Source: Maniola hyperantus
Taxonomy: Eukaryota; Arthropoda; Insecta; Lepidoptera; Nymphalidae
Assembly: GCF_902806685.2 (NCBI RefSeq)
Contig: NC_048560.1
Span: forward strand, 5,608,212 to 5,672,211
Reading direction: 5' to 3'
Length of the DNA stretch: 64,000 nt
Part shown: piece after piece, positions 1 to 9,685 of the stretch
How the letters are laid out: every line of letters starts with the position of its first letter
Position numbering within the stretch: position 1 is the stretch's first letter
Program-made: the position numbers and the translations under genes
Notes under the pieces: generated by a model
Database searches by the model: none
Told to the model about the DNA's origin: nothing
Seen by the model: only the letters and a program-made list of their open reading frames with translations

Positions 1-7
1 CCCCAGG

Positions 8-43
8 TTTAAGCTGCGTTTATAAGTCAGTCAGTCAGTGAGG
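8..43 (-). repeat. Helitron-like A fragment
   Basis: A short piece with the (GTCA)n run and preceding sequence seen near the 5' end of family A copies such as 4409-4635. Both ends of the element are missing. Confidence 0.45.
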
Positions 44-120
44 ACTTTGAATTTTATTATAGTAGATACTATTAGGTACAGAATACTAAGTACCCCTAGG
101 TCTTGACCTAGGGCGATACC

Positions 121-205
121 TAGTCCATGATGCTGACCAAATGCGGATTGGCAGACTTTATACATCTTTGAGAATTCTCAGGAGTGTAGGTTTCTTCAGC
201 GTCCC
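121..205 (-). repeat. SINE D body fragment
   Basis: Matches the body of SINE D at 23640-23735: the 'atgcggattgg.agactt' and 'ctttgagaa..ctcagg' blocks occur in the same order. The tRNA-like head and the tail are absent. Confidence 0.55.
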
Positions 206-622
206 TGACCCTGTTTCAGTAGGTATGTCTCAGGATACTTGAATAGTTTCTTTGAACTTGACTGCAAACTGTCTAGCAACGGTATTTCAACGCTCCTAAA
301 TTGTTTGGCGTCAAAGAAACACTTTCTTCCAATTTGAAACCGAAAAATTCTTTCTGAATGGACCAACTGAGTGATTAATTAGTTACTCGAAATATTATGA
401 AAAAGTCATGACATCTCCCGTTTTATTTGCGTAACGTGTGGGTGGATGGGTATTTTGGGAGCTGAAACTCAAGGTTATTACGAACCAAATTATGAAAATG
501 ACACGTGGTATAACTGATAGTATTTTGACGAATAATTCAGTGTCAGATATTTCATTTTTTCCTGTTTCCTCTACGACTAGTAGTGTTTCCTCGTAAAATA
601 CGTTTTTAGAAGAAGAAATTAA

Positions 623-711
623 CTAGCCGATGATGCCCGCGACTTTGCGTGGATTTAGGTTTTCAAAAAACTTTTTGAAAACCTAAACCTATCCACGCGG
701 ACATAATTTAG
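623..711. repeat. Inverted dimer of Helitron-like B 3' ends
   Basis: Two 3'-terminal pieces of family B face each other. The left arm reads CTAGCCGATGATGCCCGC and onward; the right arm is the inverted copy down to TCCACGCGGAC. The arms meet at the A/T-rich centre near 665-672 with almost no loop. Neither arm carries the rest of the element, so this is a palindromic remnant and not a normal insertion. Confidence 0.6.
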
Positions 712-765
712 TAAATCAATATATTTTGTAGCCGAAGCAGATGACATGAGGTAGTCTTCTTGGAA

Positions 766-980
766 TCCTACTAATATTATAAATGTAAAAGTGTGAATAT
801 TTGGATGTTTGTTACTCAATCACGCAAAAACTACTAGACGGATTTGACTGAAATTTGGAATGGAGATAGATTATACCCTGGATTAACACATAGGCTACTT
901 TTTATCCCGGAAAATCAAAGAGTTCCCGCGGGATTTTGAAAAACGTAAATCCACGCGGACAAAGTCGCAGCATCAGCTAG
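766..980 (+). mobile_element. Helitron-like B, near full length
   Basis: The copy begins TCCTACTAATATTATAAATG and ends CACGCGGACAAAGTCGCAGCATCAGCTAG followed by T; the end is quoted in parts because the hairpin (about 950-971) directly precedes CTAG. TC at the 5' end, a 3' hairpin and terminal CTAG with no flanking duplication fit a non-autonomous Helitron. The same terminal block recurs in about twenty copies here. It has no coding capacity. Confidence 0.7.
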
Positions 981-1040
981 TAAAAACTTAAATCGTTTTG
1001 TCTTCTGTAGACATCAAGGGTAAAAAAATGTACATATAAT

Positions 1041-1170
1041 GGCAATCGGGGTGTGAAACGGGGGGACGCCACGCACGTCACCCGCGCTATCCCGCACCGG
1101 GTTAGCGCGGGCGCTGTGCGGCGATGCAGGCGTTCCCACCCCGATTGCCGTCTCGACCTGTCGCGTACTA
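1041..1170. mobile_element. GC-rich palindromic MITE
   Basis: The perfect 13-bp inverted pair GGCAATCGGGGTG (1041-1053) and CACCCCGATTGCC (1137-1149) brackets a CG-rich core. The outer sequence CTCGACCTGTCGCGTACTA recurs at 7252-7270, and related cores occur at 7155-7269 and 38663-38784. It is a small foldback family; overlapping short ORFs are by-products of the GC richness. Confidence 0.6.
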
Positions 1171-1580
1171 TAGTTATGTCTATAATTTGCAGGCGTATTA
1201 TGTATTTATGTCTGTTACAAACTGTACTGTCATTTTATCAAAAAGTCCACTTGTATTCGTGGGCCGTGTGAATCAAACATGCGTCATAAATTATAGTGGT
1301 GGCTGTCCTCCACTCCTCAAATTAGCGTCGTTTAACGCAATTTGGCGTCGCTTTCGGTTTTAGTTTCAGAGTTATTCATCGTATCTCCTAAATGATGTCT
1401 GTTGAAATAATTTATGTAACGTGGAAGTCTAACTGGCTTGTAATCATTGATGTTGGAATCCCCCTTGTAATAGATTCTTAGAAGTACCAGTATAAAATTA
1501 TAGCTTAGGTGATAGGTTAGTGGTTTCGACGGGTTTGATTCTAGGCACGAACTTTTCGGAATTGTCTGTTTTAAGCAATT

Positions 1581-1976
1581 AAAAACCGGCCAAGTGCGAG
1601 TCAGACTCGCGCAGCTAGGTGTCCGCACTACAGTCGTATTTTTTCGACATTTTGTGTGATACATCAAAAACTATTAAATGCATAAAAGTAAATAAAAATC
1701 TGTTTTAGAATGTACAGGTAAAGCCCTTAAGTTGAAAATACCAATTATTATTTGTTCATGAACACATTTTATTTGTTTTTGTGATGTAACCACAAATTCA
1801 CGGTTTTCTGATTTTTTCCCTTATGTCTATCTATAAGACTTACCTACCTTACAAATTTCATGATTCTATAGATAAACGGGAAGTACCCTGTAGGTTTCTT
1901 GACGGACACGACAGACAGACAACGAAGTGATTCTATAAGGGTTCCTTTTTCCTTTTGAGTTACAGAACCCTAAAAA
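1581..1976 (+). mobile_element. (GTCY)-type element E, full length
   Basis: It begins AAAAACCGGCCAAGTGCGAG, carries the GCGAGTC/GACTCGC palindrome and a short GACA microsatellite, and ends with an inverted GGGTTC...GAACCC pair and CTAAAAA. Copies at 12361-12789, 35060-35274, 39864-40229 and 46241-46790 share the ends. From memory this is the type of lepidopteran MITE described as carrying hitchhiking (GTCY)n repeats. It is non-coding. Confidence 0.65.
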
Positions 1977-1978
1977 TC

Positions 1979-2149
1979 ACTTGCTTCAATGATGAAGGAA
2001 AATATCGTGAAGAAACCTCCATGTCTGATAGTTGTCCAATGTCTATAATGTTTTGGAAGATGTATGAAATCAAACTCTTCTCATTCTGAGAGGAGACCCG
2101 AGCTCAATGCTGCAATAATGAATCGGCAATGGGTTCATGATGATGATAA
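1979..2149 (+). mobile_element. SINE D, 5' truncated
   Basis: It starts in the 'ACTTGCTT..A.TGATGAAGGAAAA' block and runs through the body to the tail CATGATGATGAT. It lacks the tRNA-like head. It lies two bases after element E, so one probably inserted next to the other. Confidence 0.6.
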
Positions 2150-2547
2150 GGTTCTAAGACTAGAGCTTAAATTGTTCTATGATAATATTCCGATTATTCA
2201 TTTGTGTTTCGTTACATCCTAAGAGTAATAAATGTCAGGTCATAGTCAATTTAAGTCGCATTTTTGCCTGAATGATCTACTTATTAAATTCATTTAATTT
2301 TCTATGGCACAAGCCTAAGCCGAATGCAAGGAGAAATCTTATTTGTCTAATTTAGGCGTAATTCTCGTGGATACTCATCTCGGACCGTGTTGACAGAGAT
2401 AGGAATCGGGGCCGTCGGCACTTTGAGCTACACGGTGTCCTTTAATAGCATTTAAATCTCTCCACATTGACAAGGCTTGGTCAAATAAAACGTGCGCCGA
2501 TAATGTGCCCAATGCGGCTCCCATAATATTCATATCCATATATTATA

Positions 2548-2755
2548 TCTACTAATATTATAATTATTGTGAAAGTGTATTTGTCTGCCTGTCCATCTAT
2601 TTGCCAACTTTCCACGGCTCGGCCGTTGAACCAATTTTAATGAAATTTGGTACACAGATAGCTTGTACCCCCGGGTATGGACATTTTGTCCTGGAAAATC
2701 AAAGAATTCCCACGCACATTGGCTGCACGCAATGGAAATCCGTCCATTTCACTTT
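2548..2755 (+). mobile_element. Helitron-like B, 3' damaged
   Basis: It has the 5' TC..ACTAATATTATAA block, the 'AATTTTAATGAAATTTGGTAC' type core (about 2635-2655) and the 'TTTTGTCCTGGAAAATCAAAG' type block. The diagnostic 3' hairpin and CTAG are lost after about 2715. Confidence 0.55.
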
Positions 2756-3283
2756 TCGAGTTTAGGTAGTTATATCAAAAATACTTGACACCACTACGGC
2801 TATTTGCTCTAGCCATTAGGCATTCACACCGAGAAGCTGCGTAGCTGTTGCTGGAGTCCTGGATTCACACCGATTGTCAGCAACAGCAAGTTACGCTTAG
2901 TGGCTGCCCAAGCCTTTAAATCTGTCGACATCTGAGTTCTGAACTAGTAAGTCTGGAAAGGGTAACTTTTCAATTTGACCCAAATGGGCTTCAAGTAGAT
3001 AAATACAAAGTCGCCTTATTGAAAGTTACTTAGAACTTTATGTCAGAAATTGCGACACGGACTTTGAAGGGCTTGAGAATTGAGATGGTAAAATTTCTTT
3101 TGATTTTGTTGAAGAAATAAAGTTAGTTTACCTACATTGCGAAATTTAGTAAAGTAAAGTTCAGTAAAGGTGGTACTTTTCTGGACTAGGATCTGGATAT
3201 AACCGATAGACTGCGCAGTATAATCTATTATAGTTTACGTATTAAATACCAAAACCTATCAAGTCGCTGGAGGGAAATCGCGC
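2756..3283. other. No gene recognised
   Basis: Nothing codes here. The only structure is a perfect 10-bp inverted pair, GCTGTTGCTG (2844-2853) and CAGCAACAGC (2878-2887), inside a direct repeat of ATTCACACCGA (2822 and 2863). Confidence 0.4.
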
Positions 3284-3404
3284 GAGCTATTACGATCCAG
3301 ATATCCGTTAAGAAAGGATTTTTGAAAGTTCAATCCCTAATGGCGGTGAAATAGGGGTTTGAATTTGTGTAGTACACGCGGGCGAGTTCGCGGGCATAAT
3401 CTAG
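3284..3404 (+). mobile_element. Helitron-like A, 5' truncated
   Basis: It retains the GTTAAGAAAGGATTTTTGAA core, the CCCTAA..GGTGAAATAGGGG block and the 3' end ...GCGGGCATAATCTAG. The 5' half with the GACT repeat is missing. Confidence 0.6.
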
Positions 3405-4215
3405 TTCGTATATAAAAGGATACCCCGGTGACGCTGTAGCGGCCAGTAGGACCTACGCAGCATAGTCAATCCGAAACAACACAAAATCACATTGTTGATG
3501 TTAAATGGCACTAGAGGAACGGGCTCGAAGATTATAATTTTCGAATAGACGACTACACGAAACGTTGGTTAGTTTTTTTTTTTGTATGAATATGGGAAGA
3601 CAAGGTGTTTACAATAGAGAGTTAAGCCACATATCCAGAAGTTGAAGTCGGAACTAGATTTATGGAGTCATAAAGGCTCAAATGTGCATGGAATGAGCTT
3701 TGATAAATACTGTATATTGCACTACCAATACTATAAAATTTATGTGTTTTTAAAAAGTATCATACATAACCCAATATGTATTGCGTCCAGCTTTACCTCG
3801 CCGCCACAGACTATACTGTATGTAGGTATAGTATATGTATACAGTACCTACACTACGTAGGCACTAAGTACTAAGTAGGCAATGTACGACTAGTGGACGC
3901 GGTCGTGGCCGCGTAGTGCGCGAGTTCCCTTAAACCGTACAAATGAGTGATTGTATCTATCTTGTACTTACCTACTTTAAATCGTACTGCAATAATCGTA
4001 TCATATAAGCAATGAGACATTACGGAAACATAATATAGTACTGCCGCCGCCGGTTTCTGATATGGGTTTACACATTACGAGTAGCGTCTATCGTGCAACG
4101 AACTTAGTTGTGACCATCGATTGCAGACTTACAAAACGGTTTCGATAAACTTTGTTTGCATAATGCATGTTGATCGTTGTCAAAGAGTTTCTACTGAAGC
4201 GAGTAGAGACGTTTT
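3405..4215. other. No gene recognised
   Basis: AT-rich sequence without a plausible coding region. TATAAAAGG at 3411 directly follows a Helitron CTAG end and resembles the 5' end of family A. I therefore do not read it as a promoter. Confidence 0.4.
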
Positions 4216-4392
4216 TGTTTATTTATTCAGATACAAGTTAGCCCTTGACTGCAATCTCACCTGGTGGTAAGTGATGATGCAGTCTAAGCGCCTATTAAGT
4301 TTTATTAAACCCATGCCCCTTTGGGGTTTACACGGCATTGTACAACGCTAAATCGCTTGGCAGCACGGCTTTGCCGATGGCGGAGAGAGATA
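4216..4392 (-). mobile_element. SINE T, 5' truncated
   Basis: Read on the minus strand, it ends in the tail GGGCTAACTTGTATCTGAAT. The 'TTAGCCCTTGACTGCAATCT' block and the 'AACGCTAAATCGCTTGG' block match the full copy at 14868-15165. The tRNA-like head is missing. Confidence 0.65.
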
Positions 4393-4408
4393 GCGGTTTT
4401 ATAGAGCA

Positions 4409-4635
4409 CTAGCTTATGCTCGCGACTTCGTTCGCGTGGACTACACAAATTTCAAAACCCCTCCTTTTTTACCCTCTTAGGGGTTGAATTCTCAAAAATC
4501 CTTTCTTAGCGGATGCCTATTGCCTACGTTATAATAGCTATCTGCATGCCAAATTTCAGCCCGATCCGTACAGTAGTTTGAGCTGTGCGTTGATAGATCA
4601 GTCAGCCAGTCACCTTTTCGTTTTATATATTTAGA
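4409..4635 (-). mobile_element. Helitron-like A, full length
   Basis: On the minus strand it begins TCTAAATATATAAAACG, passes a short GACT repeat and the ATCAACGCACAGCTCAAACT block, and ends with the hairpin and ...GCATAAGCTAG. Both termini are present. It is non-coding, like every family A copy. Confidence 0.75.
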
Positions 4636-4855
4636 TAAATCCACCTTCTTTACTGACCTTTTTTACTTCCGTTAACACAATGCGACATACTCGATCCGAA
4701 ACCGGTTCACGTATTAATACATGTGACATTTGAACATACGCATACAGACCACGCGGTGCGGCTATGTGACGAAAATTAAAAAGTTTACTTTTATCGGCTT
4801 AGAACCGTTAATAAGTGACGCACATCGTGGACTTGAAGCCATAGAGGAACCTGCA

Positions 4856-5209
4856 GGGCGATTGTCTAAAACCTGCATCAATCATTATTACAATCTCAAT
4901 TGTTCTGATTGGCTGAATTTGTGCGATTCTTGTTGCAACAATGCATTGTGGCCAATAGTGAGCGAGCTTTAACCAATCAGAGATGATTGCGATCGTGACA
5001 TTGTAGCTGTCAAACAACCGCGGTAGGGCCACAGCTGCGCGATTGTGGTAGAATGTCACGATCGCAATCACCTCTGATTGGATGACGCTCGCTCACTATT
5101 GGCTACAATGCATTGTTGCAAGTTGCAACAAGAATAGCACAAATTCAACTAATCACTACAATAATTGAGATTGTAATAATGATTGATGCAGGTTTTACGA
5201 AATCGCCCC
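4856..5209. mobile_element. Foldback element F, complete
   Basis: A long inverted repeat. The left arm (4856 to about 5000) starts GGGCGATTGTCTAAAACCTG. The right arm (about 5055-5209) ends AACCTGCATC-complement through ...AATCGCCCC. The arms are about 150 bases each with scattered mismatches. It contains CCAATCAGA and CCAATAGTGAGCGAGC motifs in both arms. It has no ORF and would fold into one long hairpin. A near-identical copy of its left half lies at 34722-34898. Confidence 0.75.
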
Positions 5210-5295
5210 ACAGTGTTGATAGTTTTGAATCAAACTACTACCCACAGTACTCGCATTTTACTCTTTCTTCTCAGGACATACAAACAACTAAATAA

Positions 5296-5502
5296 TCTCT
5301 ATATATAAAAATGAATCGCCAAATGTGTTGCTGATCGCAAATCTCGAGAACAACTGAACCGATTTCGCTAATTCTTTTTTTATAATATTCCTTGAAGTAC
5401 GAGGATGGTTTTTACGGAGGAAAAATTTAAATAATTGTAAGTATTAAAAAAAAAATTAAAGAATCGACTGTTAGGCGGTACGAAGTTCGCCGGGGCAGCT
5501 AG
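5296..5502 (+). mobile_element. Helitron-like C, full length
   Basis: It begins TCTCTATATATAAAAATGAA, includes CTCGAGAACAACTGAACCGA, and ends GTTCGCCGGGGCAGCTAG. I recognise this as a widespread insect short repeat with Helitron-type TC and CTAG ends. The next base (5503) is the T of a family A element, so two elements abut exactly. Confidence 0.7.
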
Positions 5503-5763
5503 TCTTAAATATATAAAAGGAAAAGGTGACTGACTGACTGAATGACTGAGTGACTGACTGACTGACTGACTGACTGACTGACTGATCTATCAACGCACAG
5601 CTCAAACTACTGGACGGATCAGGCTGAAATTTTGCATGCAGATAGCTATTATGACGTAGGCATCCGCTAAGAAAGGATTTTTGAAAATTCAACCCCTAAG
5701 GGGGTGAAACACAGGTTTGAACTTTGTGTAGTCCACGCGGACGAAGTCGCGAGCATAAGCTAG
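5503..5763 (+). mobile_element. Helitron-like A, full length with (GACT)n
   Basis: It starts TCTTAAATATATAAAAGG immediately after the CTAG of element C and ends GCGAGCATAAGCTAG followed by T. A GACT microsatellite (about 5527-5585) sits just inside the 5' end. A small minus-strand reading frame through this repeat is an artefact. Confidence 0.8.
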
Positions 5764-6125
5764 TTTGTTATAAAATGATACTGTTGAATTTGGAACATCC
5801 TTTCTAGTTTCGAAGGTAATAGAAAGATTAGAAGTCTCTGAAAGAAGCTCTACATTGTTTAATTACGTATTGTACCTACCCATGTTTCGACTTGGTATAA
5901 CTTCTGAAACAGTAATCAGGACGTCAAAGGTCCTCGACGTTCAAACCCGGTGGGGCTAGTCGTGTGGCAATGACGATGAGTTGCAATACCCTCAGGCTCG
6001 GCTCTTCAGAGGCATTGCGAGCGTAGAGGCTCGACACAGAAATAAACGGGGTGTCGTGCACAAAAGATAATCATCGCTATTCATCCCAACACCAAACTTA
6101 TCCTGAACCTTCCGAAATGTGGTAA

Positions 6126-6350
6126 TCCCTTATTATAAATGCGAAAGTGTGGTATATTCTGTGGTGTTGGTTTGTTGGTTTGTCCTTCAATCACGTCGTA
6201 ACAGTGCAACGGATTGACGTGATTTTTTGCATGGGTATAGATAAAGACATGGAGAGTGACATAGGCTACTTTTTATCCCGGAGAATCAAAAAGTTCCCAC
6301 GGGATTTAAAAACCTAATTCCACTCGGACGAAATCGCGGGCCTCAGCTAG
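6126..6350 (+). mobile_element. Helitron-like B, full length
   Basis: It begins TCCCTTATTATAAATGCGAA and ends AAATCGCGGGCCTCAGCTAG. The CTAG at 6347-6350 is followed without a gap by TCTAAATATA of another family A element. Confidence 0.75.
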
Positions 6351-6492
6351 TCTAAATATATAAAAGGGAAAGGTGACTGCCTGACTGATGACTATCAACG
6401 CACAGCTCAAACTAATGGATGGATCGGACTGAAAGCCATGCAGTAGCTATTATGATGTAGACATCCGCTAAGAAAGCATTTTTCGTAGGTGC
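6351..6492 (+). mobile_element. Helitron-like A, 3' truncated
   Basis: A 5' end TCTAAATATATAAAAGGG with a short GACT repeat, then the ATCAACGCACAGC block. It stops inside the AAGAAAG.ATTTTT core and has no CTAG. Confidence 0.7.
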
Positions 6493-6874
6493 AACATGAT
6501 GTTACAATCTCTAGCACATAACTATATCAGGCCAGGTCATTATGGGTCCACTTGAACAGACGATCGAATGTAGTCCGAAATCAACCACCAAAACCGTCAG
6601 CCTATATCAGATCGTCTGTTAAGGCTTATAATCAACATTGTGCTTATCAATTAAAGGTGGGCTGCACTGCACGACACTGACACATGACCTTTTCATTGAA
6701 TGACAATGCCTTATTGAATGAAACGGCTATTCTGGGAATGAAAGCCGATTGTGGAGTCGAGACAATGATAAAAATGTTTACTTAATACGTTCATGTGTGA
6801 CATCATTTACTTGAAATACATATCCATACCTACTTCCAACTAACGACTCTGAATTCTAGAAACTAAACAATTCT

Positions 6875-6954
6875 AAATAGTGCTTACTCTACTTTAAACA
6901 CTATGCGCAAGGTTGGTGCCAAAAATAACGAGGTTTGACAGTTTTACCATAGTT
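6875..6954 (-). repeat. MITE I-like fragment
   Basis: The order 'TCTAAATAGTGC', 'CTCTACTTTAAACA.TATGC' and 'TTTGACAGTTTTA' follows the interior of MITE I at 60951-61235. It is cut where SINE P begins. Confidence 0.4.
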
Positions 6955-7124
6955 CCTCAATAGCTCAACCGGTAAAGGAGTGGACTGAAAACCGAAAGGT
7001 CGACGGTTCAAACCCCGTCCGTTGCACTATTGTCATACCTACTCCTAGCACAAGCTTGACGCTTAGTTGGAGAGGAAAGGGATAGTCATTTATCAGGGAA
7101 TATTAGAAAACAAAGAAAAAAAAG
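6955..7124 (+). mobile_element. SINE P, tRNA-derived
   Basis: A pol III-type head with A box TAGCTCAACCGG (6961-6972) and B box GGTTCAAACCC (7005-7015), followed by a unique body (CTACTCCTAGCACAAGCTTG) and an A-rich end. The loop CTGAAAA hints at a tRNA-Phe ancestor. It lacks a good acceptor stem, so it is a SINE and not a tRNA gene. A second copy lies at 52085-52255. Confidence 0.7.
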
Positions 7125-7154
7125 TTCGCCACAGTTATAGTACGCAAACAGTTA

Positions 7155-7269
7155 TAGTTCGCAACAGGTCGAGATAGCGATCCGGGTATGAGGGGGGGGG
7201 GGGGGGGGGCACACTCGCGCTTCATCCGCGCCGGGTTAGCGCGGGGGTCATCTCGACCTGTCGCGTACT
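7155..7269. mobile_element. GC-rich palindromic MITE with an 18-G run
   Basis: The inverted ends GTTCGCAACAGGTCGAGAT and ATCTCGACCTGTCGCGTAC enclose a run of 18 G (7192-7209) and CGCGCCGGGTTAGCGCG. Same family as 1041-1170. The G run looks like expansion of the short G tract at that place in the relatives. Confidence 0.6.
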
Positions 7270-7289
7270 ATTGATTGACACCTTTAAAC

Positions 7290-7458
7290 GAGCTTCGACG
7301 TCACTGGCAAGCTGGCACTGGATGGTCAAATGTTTCTACATTTGACGCCTATAAATAGCCTATTTTTCTTTGATTCACGACACCTCATAGCCTAACCTCT
7401 GACATATCGTCGATTCAGAATCAAACCGAGTGTTCCCTCACTCTAGTTTACACTGGTT
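7290..7458. repeat. Dispersed repeat R, copy 1
   Basis: The blocks GCTTCGACGTCAC, 'GTCAAATGTT', 'AATAGCCTATT.TTCTTTGATT' and 'GAGTTCCCTCACTC' (here GTGTTCCC) recur in the same order at 32781-32937, where the repeat interrupts a SINE T. Its class is unknown. Confidence 0.5.
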
Positions 7459-7460
7459 TT

Positions 7461-7715
7461 ATGTCTGTCCTTTTCTTATTACATCGGTAAGAAAAAGATG
7501 CGAATACTCTAAAATTTAGTTGGGATCAGAATCACTATACGACTTCCTTTTGTTTACCATGTGACGGGCACAAAATAACTCTAGTATCACGCGTGTCTAG
7601 CATCACTGTGACCTGCAAGGTCGTCACAACTGCGATCGCGTTGTTGAATCAAACCAGTTTTATGTCTTTTACTACCATTTTTATACAGGGCACCACAACT
7701 CCTAATAATCATGAC
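7461..7715. repeat. Local direct repeat, unit 1
   Basis: It shares an almost unbroken block (CGACTTCCTTTTGTTTACCA through the CTGCAAGGTCGTCACAACTG region) with 7850-8142, offset by 410 bases. Its first 80 bases resemble the end of MITE I. Confidence 0.65.
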
Positions 7716-7849
7716 TATATTATTTAAAGTATCTGTATCTATACCTTTTTCTTTTAAATATTGCTAAAAGAGAACGGAAAATAATTTTAAATTAAAGTGC
7801 TACTCTACAAATTTAAACAATATGCTCAAGATTGGCGCGTACAGTAATG

Positions 7850-8142
7850 GGCTGTCTATCCCTTTTTTATTTTTACATTGGTAAGAAAACTATGCTAGAC
7901 TTAAAAAATCTAAAATTTAGTTACGTTCAGAATCAGTACCATTATTAAACGACTTCCTTTTGTTTACCATGTGACGGGCACAAAATAACTCTAGTATCGC
8001 GCGTGTCTAGCTAGCATCACTGTGACCTGCAAGGTCGTCACAACTGCGATCGCGTTGTTGAATCAAACCAGCTTATGTATTTTACTACTTTTTGTGACCG
8101 CATTTATACAGGTCACAACTCTGAATAATCCTGACTACATTA
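7850..8142. repeat. Local direct repeat, unit 2
   Basis: Second copy of 7461-7715. It differs by small indels, for example a duplicated CTAG (GTCTAGCTAGCATC), so the duplication is not brand new. Confidence 0.65.
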
Positions 8143-8570
8143 TCAAGTATACAGTCAAGATGATTTTAGTTGTTTCTTTTTATGTTTAAATCACCTTCAA
8201 AATAACAATCACAAAAAACTTACGATTTACTAACATCTCGTTTTCAATTTTAAAGTTGATATACAAAAGCTTGGACCATTGTCTATTACGTAAGGACGTC
8301 TGCAATCCATTTCGACGACTTCCAAAACACATTGCCTCTGTAATTATGTGTTAGCAAACCGCAAACGACCTCCGAGGCTCTGACAGTTTGTCAACCTGTC
8401 CCGGCCAACGACAAGGGTTACGTACTAATGTGTCCTAAATCCTAATGGCACTTACTTCTGCCGCCTAGTTAGTAATCTTCTAACGTTCTCCTAACGTGGC
8501 TACTCGGTATACTGTCTTTGAATAACACTAATATTCTAGGTTTTTACTTATAGTATACTATACTTCACTG

Positions 8571-8746
8571 CCCATATTATAATTGCGATAGTGTGCTTGT
8601 TTGTTGGTCTGTCCTTCAATCACGTCTGAACGGAGCAACGGATCGATGTGACTTTTTACATGGATATAATTTGTACCTTGTTAAAGAAGGCCTGGAAAGT
8701 GGAGAGTGACATAGGCTAGTTTTTATCCCGCGAAAATCAAAAATTC
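8571..8746 (+). mobile_element. Helitron-like B, 3' truncated
   Basis: It has the ATTATAATTGCGATAGTGTG 5' block, the CTTCAATCACGTC block and GACATAGGCTAGTTTTTATC. It breaks off before the 3' hairpin. Confidence 0.55.
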
Positions 8747-9225
8747 TAAATTGGATATAGATTTTATTAAATGCGTGTTTCTTTTACATCAGCTTAATTG
8801 AAAGTCGCTTATAGTAATTGTTTTTAACAACACATTTACATTACCAGTTACCACTGCCTTTTCTCTTGCCCAGAACTGAAAATTTGCAAATGTGAAATGT
8901 TTAACCCATCCACTCTAACATCTGCATAAGCATGGAGTAAAATTGAGAATGAACTTTTAGTCGACCGACACGTCGCTACTGCGATTCTAAACTTTCCAAA
9001 GCAAATAGACACTTTTTGCGCTTATAATATAAGTATGGATTACTTTTTATTTTAATCTTATTATTTTAAACATTCAAGCGCAAAAACCTGCCTCGTCTCG
9101 TAACAGAAACCCGACGCTTACGACAAAACGAGTGGTTTTTTAATAACAGTAGTAGGTAAGTATAGAGTTTCAATGTCGTCACTTTGCTTGGTAAATGGTA
9201 ATTGACAGAATTTTGATTATAGAGA
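8747..9225. other. No gene recognised
   Basis: AT-rich sequence with no convincing ORF, RNA gene or inverted repeat. Confidence 0.4.
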
Positions 9226-9685
9226 GAGCCAGCGAGGGCCAGACCTTCGTTATTTTATAAAAGCGGTAAGTTTCTCTGCGTATTGTCCCCAACACAGATC
9301 AAGAACGATCAGCGGCCATGAAGTTTGGATCATGGTGGCTTTGGGAGATAGCAAGTAACAAAGGTGCAAAAATCTTTCGTCAAAGTATAAAGTGTAATTT
9401 TTTTTTATATTTTCTTTGAAATAGTATTAGAAATCACGTCACTTTATAAGTTTAAGGGTGTCTGGCAGGGGGTTGCCACGACTCCATGCCTGCGGGGAAG
9501 CGGGCAGCGGGCGCGTTGCCATGCATTCGATGCTCGGCACCCACTCTTTATTAGGACACGTCCTTTACAATTTCTTGTCAATATAAAAAGTTCGTTCTAC
9601 ACTCTGGCCGCGCTTCCCTGGGCTCCAGGATATTGTTTGGCAATGCATGACGTGATTTCAAATAAGGTCTGGCCCTCGCTGGCTC
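9226..9685. mobile_element. 460-bp element with perfect 22-bp TIRs
   Basis: GAGCCAGCGAGGGCCAGACC plus TT (9226-9247) is repeated inverted at 9664-9685. About 200 bases inside the left end recur in opposite orientation at 28608-29036, where a Helitron-like B has split the copy. There is no transposase ORF, so it is a non-autonomous DNA transposon of unknown superfamily. Confidence 0.65.

Noticed and set aside
3411..3445. TATAAAAGG followed about 33 bases later by a CAGT, like a TATA promoter
   Set aside because: It starts directly after a Helitron CTAG and resembles the TATATAAAAGG 5' end of family A; no ORF follows.
5520..5590. Regular GACT repeats resembling an array
   Set aside because: Unit length is 4 bases with no spacers. 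It is the microsatellite inside Helitron-like A, not a CRISPR array.
6955..7015. tRNA gene candidate with good A and B boxes and a GAA-like loop
   Set aside because: The acceptor stem does not pair, and the same head with the same non-tRNA body recurs at 52085, so it is a SINE. The heads at 15098-15165 and 23780-23840 were rejected as tRNA genes for the same reason.
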